Of a stretch of DNA of 64,000 bases, positions 1 through 9,019 are shown piece after piece. Under the pieces are notes generated by a model that made no database searches, was not told where the DNA came from, and worked only from the letters and a program-made list of their open reading frames with translations. Made by a program: the position numbers and the translations under genes. The stretch is from the NCBI GenBank assembly GCA_947446925.1, contig CANFHU010000004.1, forward strand, positions 98,815 to 162,814. The letters run 5' to 3'. Origin of the DNA: Flavobacteriia bacterium (GTDB lineage Bacteria; Bacteroidota; Bacteroidia; Flavobacteriales_D; Crocinitomicaceae). Each line of letters opens with the position of its first letter. Position 1 is the first letter of the stretch.

Positions 1-421
1 ACTAATTAAAAGGTACTTTTTCATACTGGTTTAACGAATTTTAAAGTGGATTCGTATTCCAAATGTAGAAATTAATTAAACGATTTTTGCTACGTATAAT
101 TTTTATTTTTAATCCACCTTTTTGCATTACCCAAAAAGGTGGAGCCAAAAAGTCTAGGCCTCTAGGAAGTAACTTTGAAAAATACGTTTAATTCACTGTC
201 TGCACCCAAACTCACAAACGCCTTTTGCTGATTTTTTTATTAAAAATCAGAAGGCTGGGTTCAAACAAGGGTTTGACAACGTGCATTTAAACTTATTTTC
301 TACTGCAACTTCCTAAATGGTCATTTTATTGCTTCGAAAAGAATTTTTTGTTTCTTAAACTAATTCATTCTTGTTTGCTATAGTTGATAATCCATAAAAA
401 CATAGTAACTTAACGTCAATT
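1..421. other. Non-coding stretch upstream of the DEAD-box gene
   Basis: I see no credible coding sequence here. It holds an imperfect long hairpin: arms GCCTT (220-224) and CTGATTTTT (228-236) pair with AAAAATCAG (242-250) and AAGGC (251-255), and CCCA (205-208) can extend the stem with TGGG (256-259). This could be a terminator for an unseen upstream gene. Near the downstream gene, TTTG at 347-350 and CTTGTTTG at 370-377 are separated by 19 bases, the spacing of a Bacteroidota promoter, although the TA of the -7 box is missing. Confidence 0.5.
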
Positions 422-1654
422 ATGAAATTTACAGAATTACAATTACACGAGAGTATCCTTGAAGCGGTCTCTCACATGGGGTTTGAAAATGCAACTCCAA
501 TCCAAGAAAAGGCAATACCGAGCATCCTTGCAAATAAAGACTTGATTGCTTGTGCACAGACAGGTACAGGAAAAACAGCAGCCTTTATTTTGCCAATATT
601 ACATAAATTAGTAGGAAAAGAAGATACCACAATTGATACATTGATCATTGTTCCAACACGCGAATTAGCCATCCAAATTGAGCAAGAAATACAAGGATTA
701 TCCTATTTTGTTTCGGTAGGTTCACAAGCAGTATATGGAGGAACAGATGGGAAAGATTGGGATATTCAAAAAGATGCACTCAAAAACGGAACAGATATTA
801 TTGTTGCTACTCCTGGAAAATTGCTTTCTCACTTAAAAATGGGATATGTGAATTTTAAACATGTGAAGCACTTAGTGTTGGACGAGGCAGACAAAATGTT
901 AGATATGGGATTCACAGAGGATTTAGAACAAATTTTCTCTTATTTACCGAAGCAGAAACAGACATTATTGTTTAGTGCGACGATGGCTCCAAAAATTCGA
1001 ACATTAGCAACAAAAATACTTACTTCCCCAGAAGAAATTACCTTATCTATATCTAAGCCAGCAGCTGGTGTTTCTCAAAATTTGTATTTGACTTTTGATA
1101 ATCAGAAGATTCCTGTAATTAAACACATTTTGGAATCACGACCTGAATATACAAGCATCATTATTTTTACTTCTTCGAAAAGTAAAGTTTCGGAAATCGT
1201 GCATGGCTTGCGCAAAGCTGGGTTTAAATCACAAGGGATTTCTTCCAATTTAACGCAGACAGAACGCGAAGAAGTGTTGATTGGTTTTCGTTCTAAACGT
1301 ATTCGCATTTTGGTTGCAACCGATGTGATGAGTCGCGGAATTGATATTAAGGAAATTAACATGGTCATAAATTACGATGCTCCACATGACGCGGAAGATT
1401 ATGTGCACCGAATAGGTAGAACTGCACGTGCAAATACCAAAGGGGAGGCGTATACCTTAATCAATGAGAAAGACATGTTGCGTATGCAAAATATTGAGAA
1501 ATTGATTGAAGCAGAAATACCACGTTGTGTTTTACCAGAAGCGTTAGGAGCAGGGCCAGAATGGAAAGTGGTTACTGGGGGAATTAAGCGAAAAAAGAAA
1601 AGTGGTTCTTGGAAGAAGAAAAAGAAACCAGTAGTTAGTTCGCCACAAATATAA
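422..1654 (+). CDS. DEAD-box ATP-dependent RNA helicase (RhlE/DbpA-like)
   Basis: The 410-residue protein has the complete DEAD-box core: Q motif near residue 25 (ATPIQEKAIP), Walker A AQTGTGKT near 44, PTRELA near 78, TPGK near 131, DEAD near 154, SAT near 186, and in the second RecA domain a VATDVMSRGIDI segment and HRIGRTAR near 330. Such proteins unwind short RNA duplexes in ribosome assembly or mRNA turnover in the cytoplasm. The tail after about residue 385 is lysine-rich (GGIKRKKKSGSWKKKKK), a common RNA-binding extension. The last 20 bases overlap the 3' end of the convergent cation-exchanger gene. Which subfamily (RhlE, DbpA, SrmB, CsdA) cannot be settled by eye. Confidence 0.93.
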   Translation: MKFTELQLHESILEAVSHMGFENATPIQEKAIPSILANKDLIACAQTGTGKTAAFILPILHKLVGKEDTTIDTLIIVPTRELAIQIEQEIQGLSYFVSVGSQAVYGGTDGKDWDIQKDALKNGTDIIVATPGKLLSHLKMGYVNFKHVKHLVLDEADKMLDMGFTEDLEQIFSYLPKQKQTLLFSATMAPKIRTLATKILTSPEEITLSISKPAAGVSQNLYLTFDNQKIPVIKHILESRPEYTSIIIFTSSKSKVSEIVHGLRKAGFKSQGISSNLTQTEREEVLIGFRSKRIRILVATDVMSRGIDIKEINMVINYDAPHDAEDYVHRIGRTARANTKGEAYTLINEKDMLRMQNIEKLIEAEIPRCVLPEALGAGPEWKVVTGGIKRKKKSGSWKKKKKPVVSSPQI

Positions 1655-2681
1655 GTCCCAAGACACCAATTGCATAAATAAGTACTACAGTCCAAGAATC
1701 AAATCCAAGTCTGAAAAACTGTTTGGGAGTTTTTATGATTAATCCAATTAAATAAACTCCGGTTAGAATAATTCCGAGTGCAGTTAGGTACATATCTGTT
1801 GTGTCGATGGAAGTGATAGCTGGAGTTTTTGAGATTAACGACCCCATGAGTAAGAGAACTGGTAAAAATGCATTTCCCCCAAAAATATCACTCACTGCCA
1901 TTTGGTAATCTTTTAGTTTCGCAGATTCAATTCCAGTAGATATTTCTGGTATAGCAGTCACCATCGCTAGGATTGTAGCACCAAATAGAACGTTGCTAAT
2001 CTCAAAACGTGTGGCTAATGCCTCGCTGCATAACTCTAAAATTAAACCACTTATTAATGTAATTATTGCCAATAAGATAAATATAAAAACAGCCATTCGG
2101 GCTTGTTTTGGTGTGATACTTTCCGTATTCGTTTCTGCGCTTGTTTCTTTTTTTAATGCGAGTGATTTTTTACGCGTATTTACATGTGGATTTTTGTAAA
2201 TCAGGTAAATTCCAATTATCCAGGTGCCAAAAATGACCCATTCTACAATAGAGCCATGTAAAAATGTGAAGTCAGTGTGCATTTGTTTCCCAATAATTAC
2301 CATGGAAAGAATTAAAATCAAGATAATTCCTTCTAATAATAGTCCGACAGAAGAAGATTTATAGGATAGAGGTGCAGTTTTTCCTACCCCAAAAAAATCG
2401 ATTAGCGCTAAAACAACGGTTTGAATTGCGATACCCCCAAGAATATTACTCACTGCAATGTCCAAGTTTCTATTCCATGCAGCGATTCCTGTAATTGCAA
2501 TTTCAGGTAGGTTTGTCACGATGGCTAAAAATATCATCCCACCCATTGCTTCACCAAAGTTGAAATATTTAGACATTTTATCGAGTGCAATTGTCAGTTT
2601 CACCCCAGAAATCCAAATTGCAATTCCTGCAATGATAAAAAGGATTATTAACCAAGGAGTAGAAAGAAATAGTAATGACAT
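1635..2681 (-). CDS. Sodium/calcium exchanger family (CaCA) membrane protein
   Basis: A 348-residue, very hydrophobic protein with about ten to eleven membrane segments in two halves. Each half carries an alpha-repeat-like motif: NLPEIAITGIAAW...ISNILGG-type sequence near residues 58-85 and AIPEISTGIESAK...SDIFGGNAFLP near 245-275. This duplicated acidic-P-E pattern followed by a GN/GG loop is the signature of the Na+/Ca2+ exchanger superfamily, inner-membrane antiporters of Ca2+ or another cation against Na+ or H+. A charged linker between the halves (residues about 175-195) would be cytoplasmic. It converges on the helicase gene, overlapping it by 20 bases, and lies 17 bases downstream of the MgtC-like gene on the same strand, so the two are probably cotranscribed. 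The transported ion is unknown. Confidence 0.85.
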   Translation of the reverse strand: MSLLFLSTPWLIILFIIAGIAIWISGVKLTIALDKMSKYFNFGEAMGGMIFLAIVTNLPEIAITGIAAWNRNLDIAVSNILGGIAIQTVVLALIDFFGVGKTAPLSYKSSSVGLLLEGIILILILSMVIIGKQMHTDFTFLHGSIVEWVIFGTWIIGIYLIYKNPHVNTRKKSLALKKETSAETNTESITPKQARMAVFIFILLAIITLISGLILELCSEALATRFEISNVLFGATILAMVTAIPEISTGIESAKLKDYQMAVSDIFGGNAFLPVLLLMGSLISKTPAITSIDTTDMYLTALGIILTGVYLIGLIIKTPKQFFRLGFDSWTVVLIYAIGVLGLIFVAN

Positions 2682-2698
2682 ACAGCGGAAGTTAGGGA

Positions 2699-3358
2699 TT
2701 ATACATCAAAACCAAGGATAAATTTGGAGTTGTATAACTCTTTAACCAGATTTTCATGATTTTGTGCGCTTCCTTGGATGGAAAACAAGCACGAATGCAT
2801 TTGTTGATTTTTAATTTTTTTAGTGATTGAAACGCTTAAATCGTGGTTTTTTATCAATACCAATAATTCTTCCAAGTCAAATTCATTGGAATGCACAAAA
2901 GTGATGTTATAAATTTCAATTTTATTGGAGCGTTCAATTAGGCGTTGTATCCAGGTAAAACTGAGTAAAACAATCATTACAATTATTAGCGCTGCAAATG
3001 CGAATTCATACCTGCCTATTCCGATGGCCATTCCAATGGCTGCTGAAATCCAGATGGTTGTTGCGGTAGTTAAACCTTTGACGTTCATTCCTTCCCGGAA
3101 AATTGCACCAGCGCCTAAAAAACCGATACCTGTAACGATGTTGGAAGCGACCCTGCCATCGTTGCTTATGTAGTTGGATATCAATGTGAATAGGGTAGAA
3201 CCTACGGTGATTAAAATGACTGTTCGGAAACCTGCAGCCTTACTTTTATATTCTCTTTCCGCGCCGATAATTGCACCAGCGAAAAGTGCAACCAAAAGTT
3301 TTGTTATTTCATCGACGAATAGGTGGTTGATGTACATACTTTTTTTTTCAAGATACAA
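2699..3358 (-). CDS. MgtC/SapB family membrane protein
   Basis: This 219-residue protein begins with hydrophobic segments and the family-typical stretch LLVALFAGAIIGAEREYKSK near residues 17-36, followed by GFRTVILITVGSTLFTLIS and a glycine-rich membrane segment GIGFLGAGAIFREG. These match the MgtC/SapB/YhiD family of inner-membrane proteins linked to Mg2+ limitation and membrane-potential control. Residues from about 145 on form a soluble tail that may be ACT-like, as in longer family members. The first ATG gives MYLEKKSM; the internal ATG at 3337 (MYINHLF) is an equally plausible start. It probably forms a two-gene unit with the downstream exchanger, suggesting a shared role in divalent-cation homeostasis; this is inference. 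Confidence 0.85.
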   Translation of the reverse strand: MYLEKKSMYINHLFVDEITKLLVALFAGAIIGAEREYKSKAAGFRTVILITVGSTLFTLISNYISNDGRVASNIVTGIGFLGAGAIFREGMNVKGLTTATTIWISAAIGMAIGIGRYEFAFAALIIVMIVLLSFTWIQRLIERSNKIEIYNITFVHSNEFDLEELLVLIKNHDLSVSITKKIKNQQMHSCLFSIQGSAQNHENLVKELYNSKFILGFDV

Positions 3359-3534
3359 ATAATTGTTTTAATTCCGTACATGCTCCTTTTATCCTACATT
3401 GCCGAACCGAAATAAATCAACACTTGCCGCTTTTTATAAGCGTGTTTAATTTTGTTATTACTTAAAAAAGAGATGTATTTATTAGTTTTAATCAGAACAT
3501 TTATTGTATCTTTAAATTACAAAAACTATAACCT

Positions 3535-3807
3535 ATGAACAAACAAGAATTAATTGATGCAATCTCAGCTGAGTCTGGATTGACTAAAACAGATGCTACA
3601 AAAGCATTAAACGCACTTGTAAACGCAACTTCTACTGCATTGAAAAGTGGAGATAAATTATCTTTAGTTGGATTTGGATCTTTCTCTGTTTCTAAAAGAG
3701 AAGCAAGAACAGGACGTAACCCACAAACAGGTAAAGAAATTCAAATTGCTGCTAAGAATGTTGTTAAGTTCAAAGCTGGTTCTGAATTAGAAGCAAACGT
3801 GAACTAA
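3535..3807 (+). CDS. HU family DNA-binding protein
   Basis: A 90-residue protein with the typical HU fold sequence from end to end: MNKQELIDAIS at the start, helix-rich N-terminal half, GFGSFSV near 45, then the arm region RTGRNPQTGKEI near 60 containing the conserved RNP that intercalates into the DNA minor groove, and a closing KFKAGSEL segment. HU is a dimeric, abundant nucleoid protein that bends DNA and takes part in replication, repair and recombination. The gene is monocistronic: about 170 bases of A+T-rich leader precede it and a strong rho-independent terminator follows 23 bases after the stop. Its codon use looks biased toward a highly expressed set. Confidence 0.97.
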   Translation: MNKQELIDAISAESGLTKTDATKALNALVNATSTALKSGDKLSLVGFGSFSVSKREARTGRNPQTGKEIQIAAKNVVKFKAGSELEANVN

Positions 3808-3830
3808 TTATAGGTTTTCTTTGAAAGAGG

Positions 3831-3866
3831 AAAGGTTGATTCAGAGATGAATCAACCTTTTTTTTT
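3831..3866 (+). terminator. Rho-independent terminator of the HU gene
   Basis: AAAGGTTGATTC (3831-3842) pairs perfectly with GAATCAACCTTT (3849-3860) across a 6-base loop and is followed by a run of T to 3866. Confidence 0.93.
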
Positions 3867-3937
3867 GTTTGTTATCAATTTTAATAGGTGATGACAAAAT
3901 TAGTTTCAAACAATCTTTATAAAGTATTTTTAAATGT

Positions 3938-4732
3938 TTAAAATTTATTAATGAATTTTTCTTTCAATCGATTTATTTGATTCTCACTATCTCCACCATA
4001 AACAGTACCATTAATTGTTGCTTTATTATTTAAGTTTAAGAAGGTATAATTTAATCCGGACTCCCAATTCATACCTCCATATTCAAATTCAAATGCTGGA
4101 ATCAAACAGTTTTCATCCAATAACCAATAAATTTCTTGTTGTGTTCCAGAGCCGAAAGCAAAAGTTACCCAATATGTTTTCTCACTAATTCTTTTAATTT
4201 CTACTTTTTCACCATTACTGCCTAATCCATTAGGATAATAATCGTTTAGGTATTGAATGTATTTTTTGTCAATTTCAGCATTAGAGACCTCGTTATTTTT
4301 ATTTCTTGTTTTTACTTCGAAAGAATCATTTTTAAATACAACATTACCTTCAGTATCTTCGATGTAAAAAATATAATTACCCGATGGTGGAACATCATCA
4401 GTACCAATATTATTCTGTTTAAGTTCTTGGAATTCTTTTTCGAAGGATAAATTTTTATAAATCAATGTGTATTTTTTTCCTTTAACTAATTTATCAGCAA
4501 TTTTATTCCAACTTTCATTATCATTATATGCAACAAAGAAACTTTTTTCTTTATTATCGTTTGACTTAAAAATAAAATCTTCAAACATTTGAGCATCAAT
4601 TCTATCAAAACATAATTCAGTTAATTTTTCATCTTTTTTCAAATCAAATTTTGATTCTTCCGATAACTTAGACTTTGTATTACAACTAATAATTAAGATA
4701 ATTAAAATAAGTAAAATATATAATTTTTTCAT
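3938..4732 (-). CDS. Putative lipoprotein of unknown function
   Basis: The 264-residue product starts with a short lysine-led hydrophobic signal ending in a lipobox (LIILIISC, Cys near residue 17), so it should be exported and lipidated. I do not recognise the mature part. It is acidic and hydrophilic, with no internal membrane segment, and ends with a Gly/Trp-containing stretch (EFEYGGMNWESGLNYTF) and a lysine-rich tail. It is the last gene of a long leftward cluster (lipoproteins and zinc-ribbon membrane proteins, 3938-11081), 24 bases downstream of the preceding gene. The cluster resembles an envelope-associated accessory locus rather than housekeeping. No function is proposed. Confidence 0.8.
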   Translation of the reverse strand: MKKLYILLILIILIISCNTKSKLSEESKFDLKKDEKLTELCFDRIDAQMFEDFIFKSNDNKEKSFFVAYNDNESWNKIADKLVKGKKYTLIYKNLSFEKEFQELKQNNIGTDDVPPSGNYIFYIEDTEGNVVFKNDSFEVKTRNKNNEVSNAEIDKKYIQYLNDYYPNGLGSNGEKVEIKRISEKTYWVTFAFGSGTQQEIYWLLDENCLIPAFEFEYGGMNWESGLNYTFLNLNNKATINGTVYGGDSENQINRLKEKFINKF

Positions 4733-4756
4733 TTTCTAAACTTTATAAAATAAATA

Positions 4757-5527
4757 CTAATAACTTCTAACTCCTTTTCCTTCACACATTGGACAAATAC
4801 GCCCTTCAACTTTACCGGATATAATATTTTGACCTTTTTCAATGCCAGTACCTCTACATAATTCACATTTATCATTTTCATATACACGCCCATCATTTTC
4901 CATATGATAACCCTCTGGGTCTTCACTGTATGAATTATTGCTAGAGTTTACATCTATCCCATATTTTTCTGATATATTATCCCATTCAGCATCATTTTTG
5001 TTTTTGCCTTGTTGTGCACATGAACTGCTACAATAATTACCAGTATAAGGATATTCTACTGGAGCTACTTCTCCATGAGCAAAACCGTAACCTCTTCCAG
5101 TAAACCTATTACCACAATTAGAACAGTTACTCGTATTCTCTTCTTGTTTTTGTAAATTCTTTTCTTGAATTATTTCGTTAAAATAATCGTCTTTTTTCTC
5201 TTTCAAAATTTTGTAATTAACATCTGATACTATGATTACTTCACCATTGATAGTGAATGTAATATCATCATAAAAAATTCCATCATCGTATACAGCACTA
5301 TACCAATTACTTAGTGCAAAACTTTTAGAGTCTATATCCCATATATTTGATAACCCATCACTTTTACTAACAAGAATCCAATTTGTTTTCTTGATTTCTT
5401 CAAATTTTTCACAGTCAATACATTGTTCTTTTATTAAATCTTCATTTGATTTGTGAAAATAATTGAAGTAAATAGCCATAAATAGGATTGCTCCAACGAA
5501 AATAAATAAATACCACTTTGATTTCAT
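4757..5527 (-). CDS. Membrane-anchored protein with Cys motifs and a DnaJ-type CxxCxGxG tail
   Basis: A 256-residue protein with one N-terminal membrane segment (LFIFVGAILFMAIYF, about residues 6-20) and then a soluble domain. Three Cys-rich parts are visible: CIDCE near 36; CSNCGNRFTGRGYGFAHGE near 135 followed by YCSSSCAQQG near 165; and a C-terminal pair CELCRGTGIEKG and CPMCEGKGVR. The last two units are CxxCxGxG motifs like those of the DnaJ central zinc-binding domain, here as a single pair. This suggests one zinc site, perhaps for protein-protein contacts. It lies in the leftward lipoprotein cluster, 11 bases after the preceding gene. No named family is recognised. Confidence 0.78.
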   Translation of the reverse strand: MKSKWYLFIFVGAILFMAIYFNYFHKSNEDLIKEQCIDCEKFEEIKKTNWILVSKSDGLSNIWDIDSKSFALSNWYSAVYDDGIFYDDITFTINGEVIIVSDVNYKILKEKKDDYFNEIIQEKNLQKQEENTSNCSNCGNRFTGRGYGFAHGEVAPVEYPYTGNYCSSSCAQQGKNKNDAEWDNISEKYGIDVNSSNNSYSEDPEGYHMENDGRVYENDKCELCRGTGIEKGQNIISGKVEGRICPMCEGKGVRSY

Positions 5528-5538
5528 GAGTTTTATTT

Positions 5539-6060
5539 TTAAAAAATCACATTAGTGATTTCATCTAATCTTATTGATTCAAATTTTTTTTCTTTTTCAT
5601 TCCAATTCCAAATACCAGTAGAATTCGTTTGCATATCTTTTGACCAAGCCCCATCCGCTTGAACAACTATAATAGAATTGTTTTTAGAAGATAGTACGCC
5701 AACATTTCCATTTCCTTCCCAATTGTCTAATCGAGGAAATTCGTAAGCCTCTCCAGTTCTTGTATCAATTATATATCTTAAAAGACATCCAGTACCACAA
5801 GAAGTTGATACTTGTATGTAATAATTTGCAAAATTTATATCGGATTTTAAATATTGTTCATTCATTTCAGCATTTTTTTCTTCATACATATATGATAAAG
5901 GAATATGTTGAAAAGGTGCTTTTTTTATATTTATATCAGCATTTGGTAATTCATATTTTTTAAAATCAAGTTTTAAAGATTCAACTTTAGTTTCTGTTTT
6001 AGATCCATTAGAACATCCGAATATTGATAATATTCCAATAAATAAGATAATATTTTTCAT
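5539..6060 (-). CDS. Putative lipoprotein, 173 residues
   Basis: Starts with a classical lipoprotein signal (MKNIILFIGILSIFGCSNG, lipidated Cys near 16). The mature part has an STSCGTGC stretch near 108-115 whose two Cys could form a disulfide, and an IDTRTGEAYEFPRL segment followed by ADGAWSKDM, reminiscent of short beta-propeller-like or immunity-type secreted proteins, but I cannot place it in a family. It lies 20 bases downstream of the next lipoprotein gene and 11 bases upstream of the CxxCxGxG protein, all on the minus strand, so it is probably in the same transcript. Confidence 0.78.
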   Translation of the reverse strand: MKNIILFIGILSIFGCSNGSKTETKVESLKLDFKKYELPNADINIKKAPFQHIPLSYMYEEKNAEMNEQYLKSDINFANYYIQVSTSCGTGCLLRYIIDTRTGEAYEFPRLDNWEGNGNVGVLSSKNNSIIVVQADGAWSKDMQTNSTGIWNWNEKEKKFESIRLDEITNVIF

Positions 6061-6080
6061 GCTATTGATTTTCAGTTCAA

Positions 6081-6815
6081 TTATTTAATTTTCTTGTCAC
6101 TTGTTTTAGTGTAACAATAATCATAACCTTCTAGGTGATAACAAAGACTATTTTCAGTTAAGATATAGTTTACCTCTTCATCATCCATAAGTAGTTTTTG
6201 ATTAATATAAGACCCTTTAATAATTCTAATAATTTCGTTATCTCTGTAAAATTCCATCGAAACATCTTTTCCATCGAGGACTAATTTTATATACTCATTC
6301 GTATTATCGTCTGAAACAAAATTCATTAACCTTTTTACTGGCTCTACCATATTTGAAGTTTTCGCCTCAGTTAACGGGTCATTTTTAGCATTAAAAATAT
6401 TTGCTTTAAATAATAATTTAGCATCAACGAAACCTTGTATTTCTATTACTTCCATAGAAACAATAACTTCTTTCTTTTTTTGAAATAGATATAATAAGTT
6501 ATATCTACCACCACTTGTTTTGCAATAAGAAGTGTTTACCAATTTATACGTTGAATCTATTTTATAATTTAATCTTGTTTGAGATTCTACATCTTTTTGG
6601 TATGCATGTTTTTTCCCCGATACTAATATTGGTTCATCAAATTGATAGATTACTTTACTACCACCATTTGGTAAATTTAATCTTACTTCTGTAAAATCTC
6701 CATTTTCTATATATGAAATAGATGGGGTGAAACTTTTATCTTCTTTCAATTCATTTTTAGAAGTACAAGCGATAATAGATATACTAACTGCTATTAAAAT
6801 GATTATTTTTTTCAT
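6081..6815 (-). CDS. Putative lipoprotein, 244 residues
   Basis: The N-terminus (MKKIIILIAVSISIIACTSK) is a lipoprotein signal with Cys near 17. The rest is a soluble beta-rich-looking domain with an FDEPILVSG segment, a long central region and a C-terminal stretch containing two Cys (NSLCYHLEGYDYCYTK, near 225-237). No family is recognised. It starts 9 bases after the stop of the zinc-ribbon/TonB-domain gene, which suggests cotranscription. Function unknown; an envelope role is the most that can be inferred. Confidence 0.78.
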   Translation of the reverse strand: MKKIIILIAVSISIIACTSKNELKEDKSFTPSISYIENGDFTEVRLNLPNGGSKVIYQFDEPILVSGKKHAYQKDVESQTRLNYKIDSTYKLVNTSYCKTSGGRYNLLYLFQKKKEVIVSMEVIEIQGFVDAKLLFKANIFNAKNDPLTEAKTSNMVEPVKRLMNFVSDDNTNEYIKLVLDGKDVSMEFYRDNEIIRIIKGSYINQKLLMDDEEVNYILTENSLCYHLEGYDYCYTKTSDKKIK

Positions 6816-6824
6816 ATATTTAGT

Positions 6825-8681
6825 TTATAAATTATTAATAACTATAGGTAAGCTAAACCGACTTCTAACAGGTACACCACCATTCTTGCCAGGTTTCCAC
6901 TTTGGCATTGACCGTATTACTCTAATTACTTCTTCACTAGACTCTTGAGAAAGACCTCTTGCAATCTCAACATTTGAGATAGAACCATCTTTCTCGATTA
7001 CAAATCGAACAATAATTTTACCTTCAAGATCAGCAACTACATCTGGATTTAAATGAGATGCTATATAGTCACTTGGTCTACCACTTGGAAATTCAGCATC
7101 TTGATCTACAGCTTCGTAAATATTATTATTACCCTCATTATGATAATTATTCTCACTATAATTATTATCTACGTATTCGTTGTGTTCATTACTCTCATTA
7201 TAATTATTATCTACTTTTTCGTTGTATCCATCATCCATTGGTTCGTTTTCGAATTCAGATTTAGAATTTGATTCTGAAGAATGACTTTTCTCTTCAATTT
7301 CAGATGTATTTTCTTTAAAATCTATATTTCTTGTCTCTTTAGTTTCCGATTTATTAGCTTTATTATCTAGACCTTCATCATTACTTTTCATAAAAAAAAA
7401 TATTCCAATAGTTAAAATTAAAAGGATAATTGCTATCCATAATGTAGGTTTTTGAAGTTCAGTTTTGTATTCTGTTGAATTTTTAGTTGAGGTTTTTATT
7501 GGTTCAATATTTTCATTTTCAATAATTTTTACATTTTGAAAACTCTCTTTATTATTTTGATGTTCAATATATGGAAAACCACATTTAGAACACGCTTCCT
7601 CATTATTATCTCTAGAACTATAACATTCTGGACAACTTGTAAGAGTTGTAATTGGATTTATAATCTTTGCAGATTGAACTTGATTATCATTAAATGGAAA
7701 ACCACATTTAGAACAAGTAACTTCTTGATTAAGCCTAGCATTATTACAATCTGGACAACTTTTTAAAGCAACTATTATATTGTTATTATCATATAAATGC
7801 GATTGATTATCATCGAATGGAAAACCACATTTTGAACACATGGGTTCATTGTTATATCTGATATTATTACATTCTGGACAATTCTTATTTTGCGTTACTT
7901 CTCTTATTTTTTCCTCTACCTTTTTTCCACACTTTGTGCAAAATTTATCACTTAAATTAAGAGAATTATTGCATGAAGTGCATGTATCTTTATTCTTATT
8001 TTGAAGGTAGTCGTGAACATTAAATCCACATGAAATACAAAAGTTATCCCCCTCTTTAAATTTATTATTACAATTGGGACAGCATTCATTATATGAAGAA
8101 GCTGTATTGTTAGAATTGTATTCTTTTATTTCTTCAACGTTTAATAATTTTTTTCTTAGAACAGAAATTCTATTCCAATAAATTATCCAATTGATTAATC
8201 CTATTAAAGAAATTATTAAAATAAGCAAGCCTAAAATTGTAGTTACTTGAGATGAGAATATTTCCTCAAATGCTTTTTCATCAGATAAATTACCATAGGG
8301 ATAATTATTGTTGTTTTGCAACTTTTCTAAACTAATATTAAAGTAGATCACATAGGAAATGTTCAAAAAGAAATTAACCATATTGGCTATACTAAATACT
8401 TTTCCAGCAATTATTCCAAATCGAGAACTTTCAATTTTAATATTTCTGTATTTAAACTCTTTTTTCAGAGTATTATCTATTTCCAATATATGATGATAAT
8501 GAATAAATACCCCGACAATTGGAATGAAAACCAACCAAACACTCGATGGTTTTATAAATCTATTTTCAACTTTTGTTAGTTTTATTATTCTTTGAAGGTT
8601 TGTTAAGTATATGAATGGTATAAGTAAAATACCAAGCAAAACCAACAAAATTAACAGCTCTGATCCACCAAATTTCCCCAT
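6825..8681 (-). CDS. Membrane protein with five zinc ribbons and a TonB C-terminal domain
   Basis: The 618-residue protein has an unusual order of parts. Residues about 8-170 hold several membrane segments (SELLILLVLLGILLIPFIY, then VWLVFIPIVGVFIHYHHI and further helices). Residues about 197-375 hold five CxxC...CxxC zinc ribbons: two of CPNCNNKF...CISCGF type and three near-identical tandem ones of CPECNN...CSKCGFPF type. A membrane segment follows near 412-430 (LWIAIILLILTIGIFFF), then an Asn/Glu/Ser-rich low-complexity linker (435-540), then a TonB C-terminal domain (about 545-618: GKIIVRFVIEKDGSISNVEI, ending MPKWKPGKNGG and RFSLPI). TonB C-terminal domains contact outer-membrane receptors or transmit force across the periplasm. 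The combination with cytoplasmic zinc ribbons suggests a sensor or assembly factor spanning the envelope; this is inference. No recognised standard architecture. Confidence 0.8.
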   Translation of the reverse strand: MGKFGGSELLILLVLLGILLIPFIYLTNLQRIIKLTKVENRFIKPSSVWLVFIPIVGVFIHYHHILEIDNTLKKEFKYRNIKIESSRFGIIAGKVFSIANMVNFFLNISYVIYFNISLEKLQNNNNYPYGNLSDEKAFEEIFSSQVTTILGLLILIISLIGLINWIIYWNRISVLRKKLLNVEEIKEYNSNNTASSYNECCPNCNNKFKEGDNFCISCGFNVHDYLQNKNKDTCTSCNNSLNLSDKFCTKCGKKVEEKIREVTQNKNCPECNNIRYNNEPMCSKCGFPFDDNQSHLYDNNNIIVALKSCPDCNNARLNQEVTCSKCGFPFNDNQVQSAKIINPITTLTSCPECYSSRDNNEEACSKCGFPYIEHQNNKESFQNVKIIENENIEPIKTSTKNSTEYKTELQKPTLWIAIILLILTIGIFFFMKSNDEGLDNKANKSETKETRNIDFKENTSEIEEKSHSSESNSKSEFENEPMDDGYNEKVDNNYNESNEHNEYVDNNYSENNYHNEGNNNIYEAVDQDAEFPSGRPSDYIASHLNPDVVADLEGKIIVRFVIEKDGSISNVEIARGLSQESSEEVIRVIRSMPKWKPGKNGGVPVRSRFSLPIVINNL

Positions 8682-8689
8682 AAAACATT

Positions 8690-9019
8690 TTATAATATAA
8701 ATAAAAAAAGATTAACAAAAACACCAATTATACCAAAGAAAATTGATATTGCTATTTGAATTAGTCCATGAACATAATTACCTTTAACGATATTAAAAGA
8801 CCCAATAAATAAGGCAACTAATACAAACATAGGGTGTAAAAGAAGTGCTAAAAAGGGAGTTAAATAGCCACTAATAATCCAGGCTGAATTATTGTATTTT
8901 ACAGTTTCATTTTCTCTCTTTTGATGGTGGTAGTTTTGTATCGAATATCCGCAATTATTACAACTCTTAGCATATTCAGAAACTTTTATTCCACATTCTC
9001 TGCAAAATATTAAACTCAT
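8690..9019 (-). CDS. Small zinc-ribbon membrane protein (paralogue 1)
   Basis: The 109-residue protein opens with a zinc ribbon, FCRECGIKVSEYAKSCNNCGYSI (CxxC...CxxC, residues about 5-27), followed by about 25 polar residues and two hydrophobic segments (FLALLLHPMFVLVALFIG and IAISIFFGIIGVFVNLFLF). Zinc ribbon plus TM proteins of this kind are widespread and mostly uncharacterised. It is one of three adjacent genes (8690-9902) whose first 25 residues are clearly alike, a local duplication. It overlaps the next gene upstream by one base and precedes the five-ribbon TonB-domain gene by 8 bases. Confidence 0.8.
   Translation of the reverse strand: MSLIFCRECGIKVSEYAKSCNNCGYSIQNYHHQKRENETVKYNNSAWIISGYLTPFLALLLHPMFVLVALFIGSFNIVKGNYVHGLIQIAISIFFGIIGVFVNLFLFIL

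Noticed and set aside
7053..7271. Isoleucine-rich frames opposite the zinc-ribbon/TonB gene
   Set aside because: They mirror the Asn-rich low-complexity linker of that gene.
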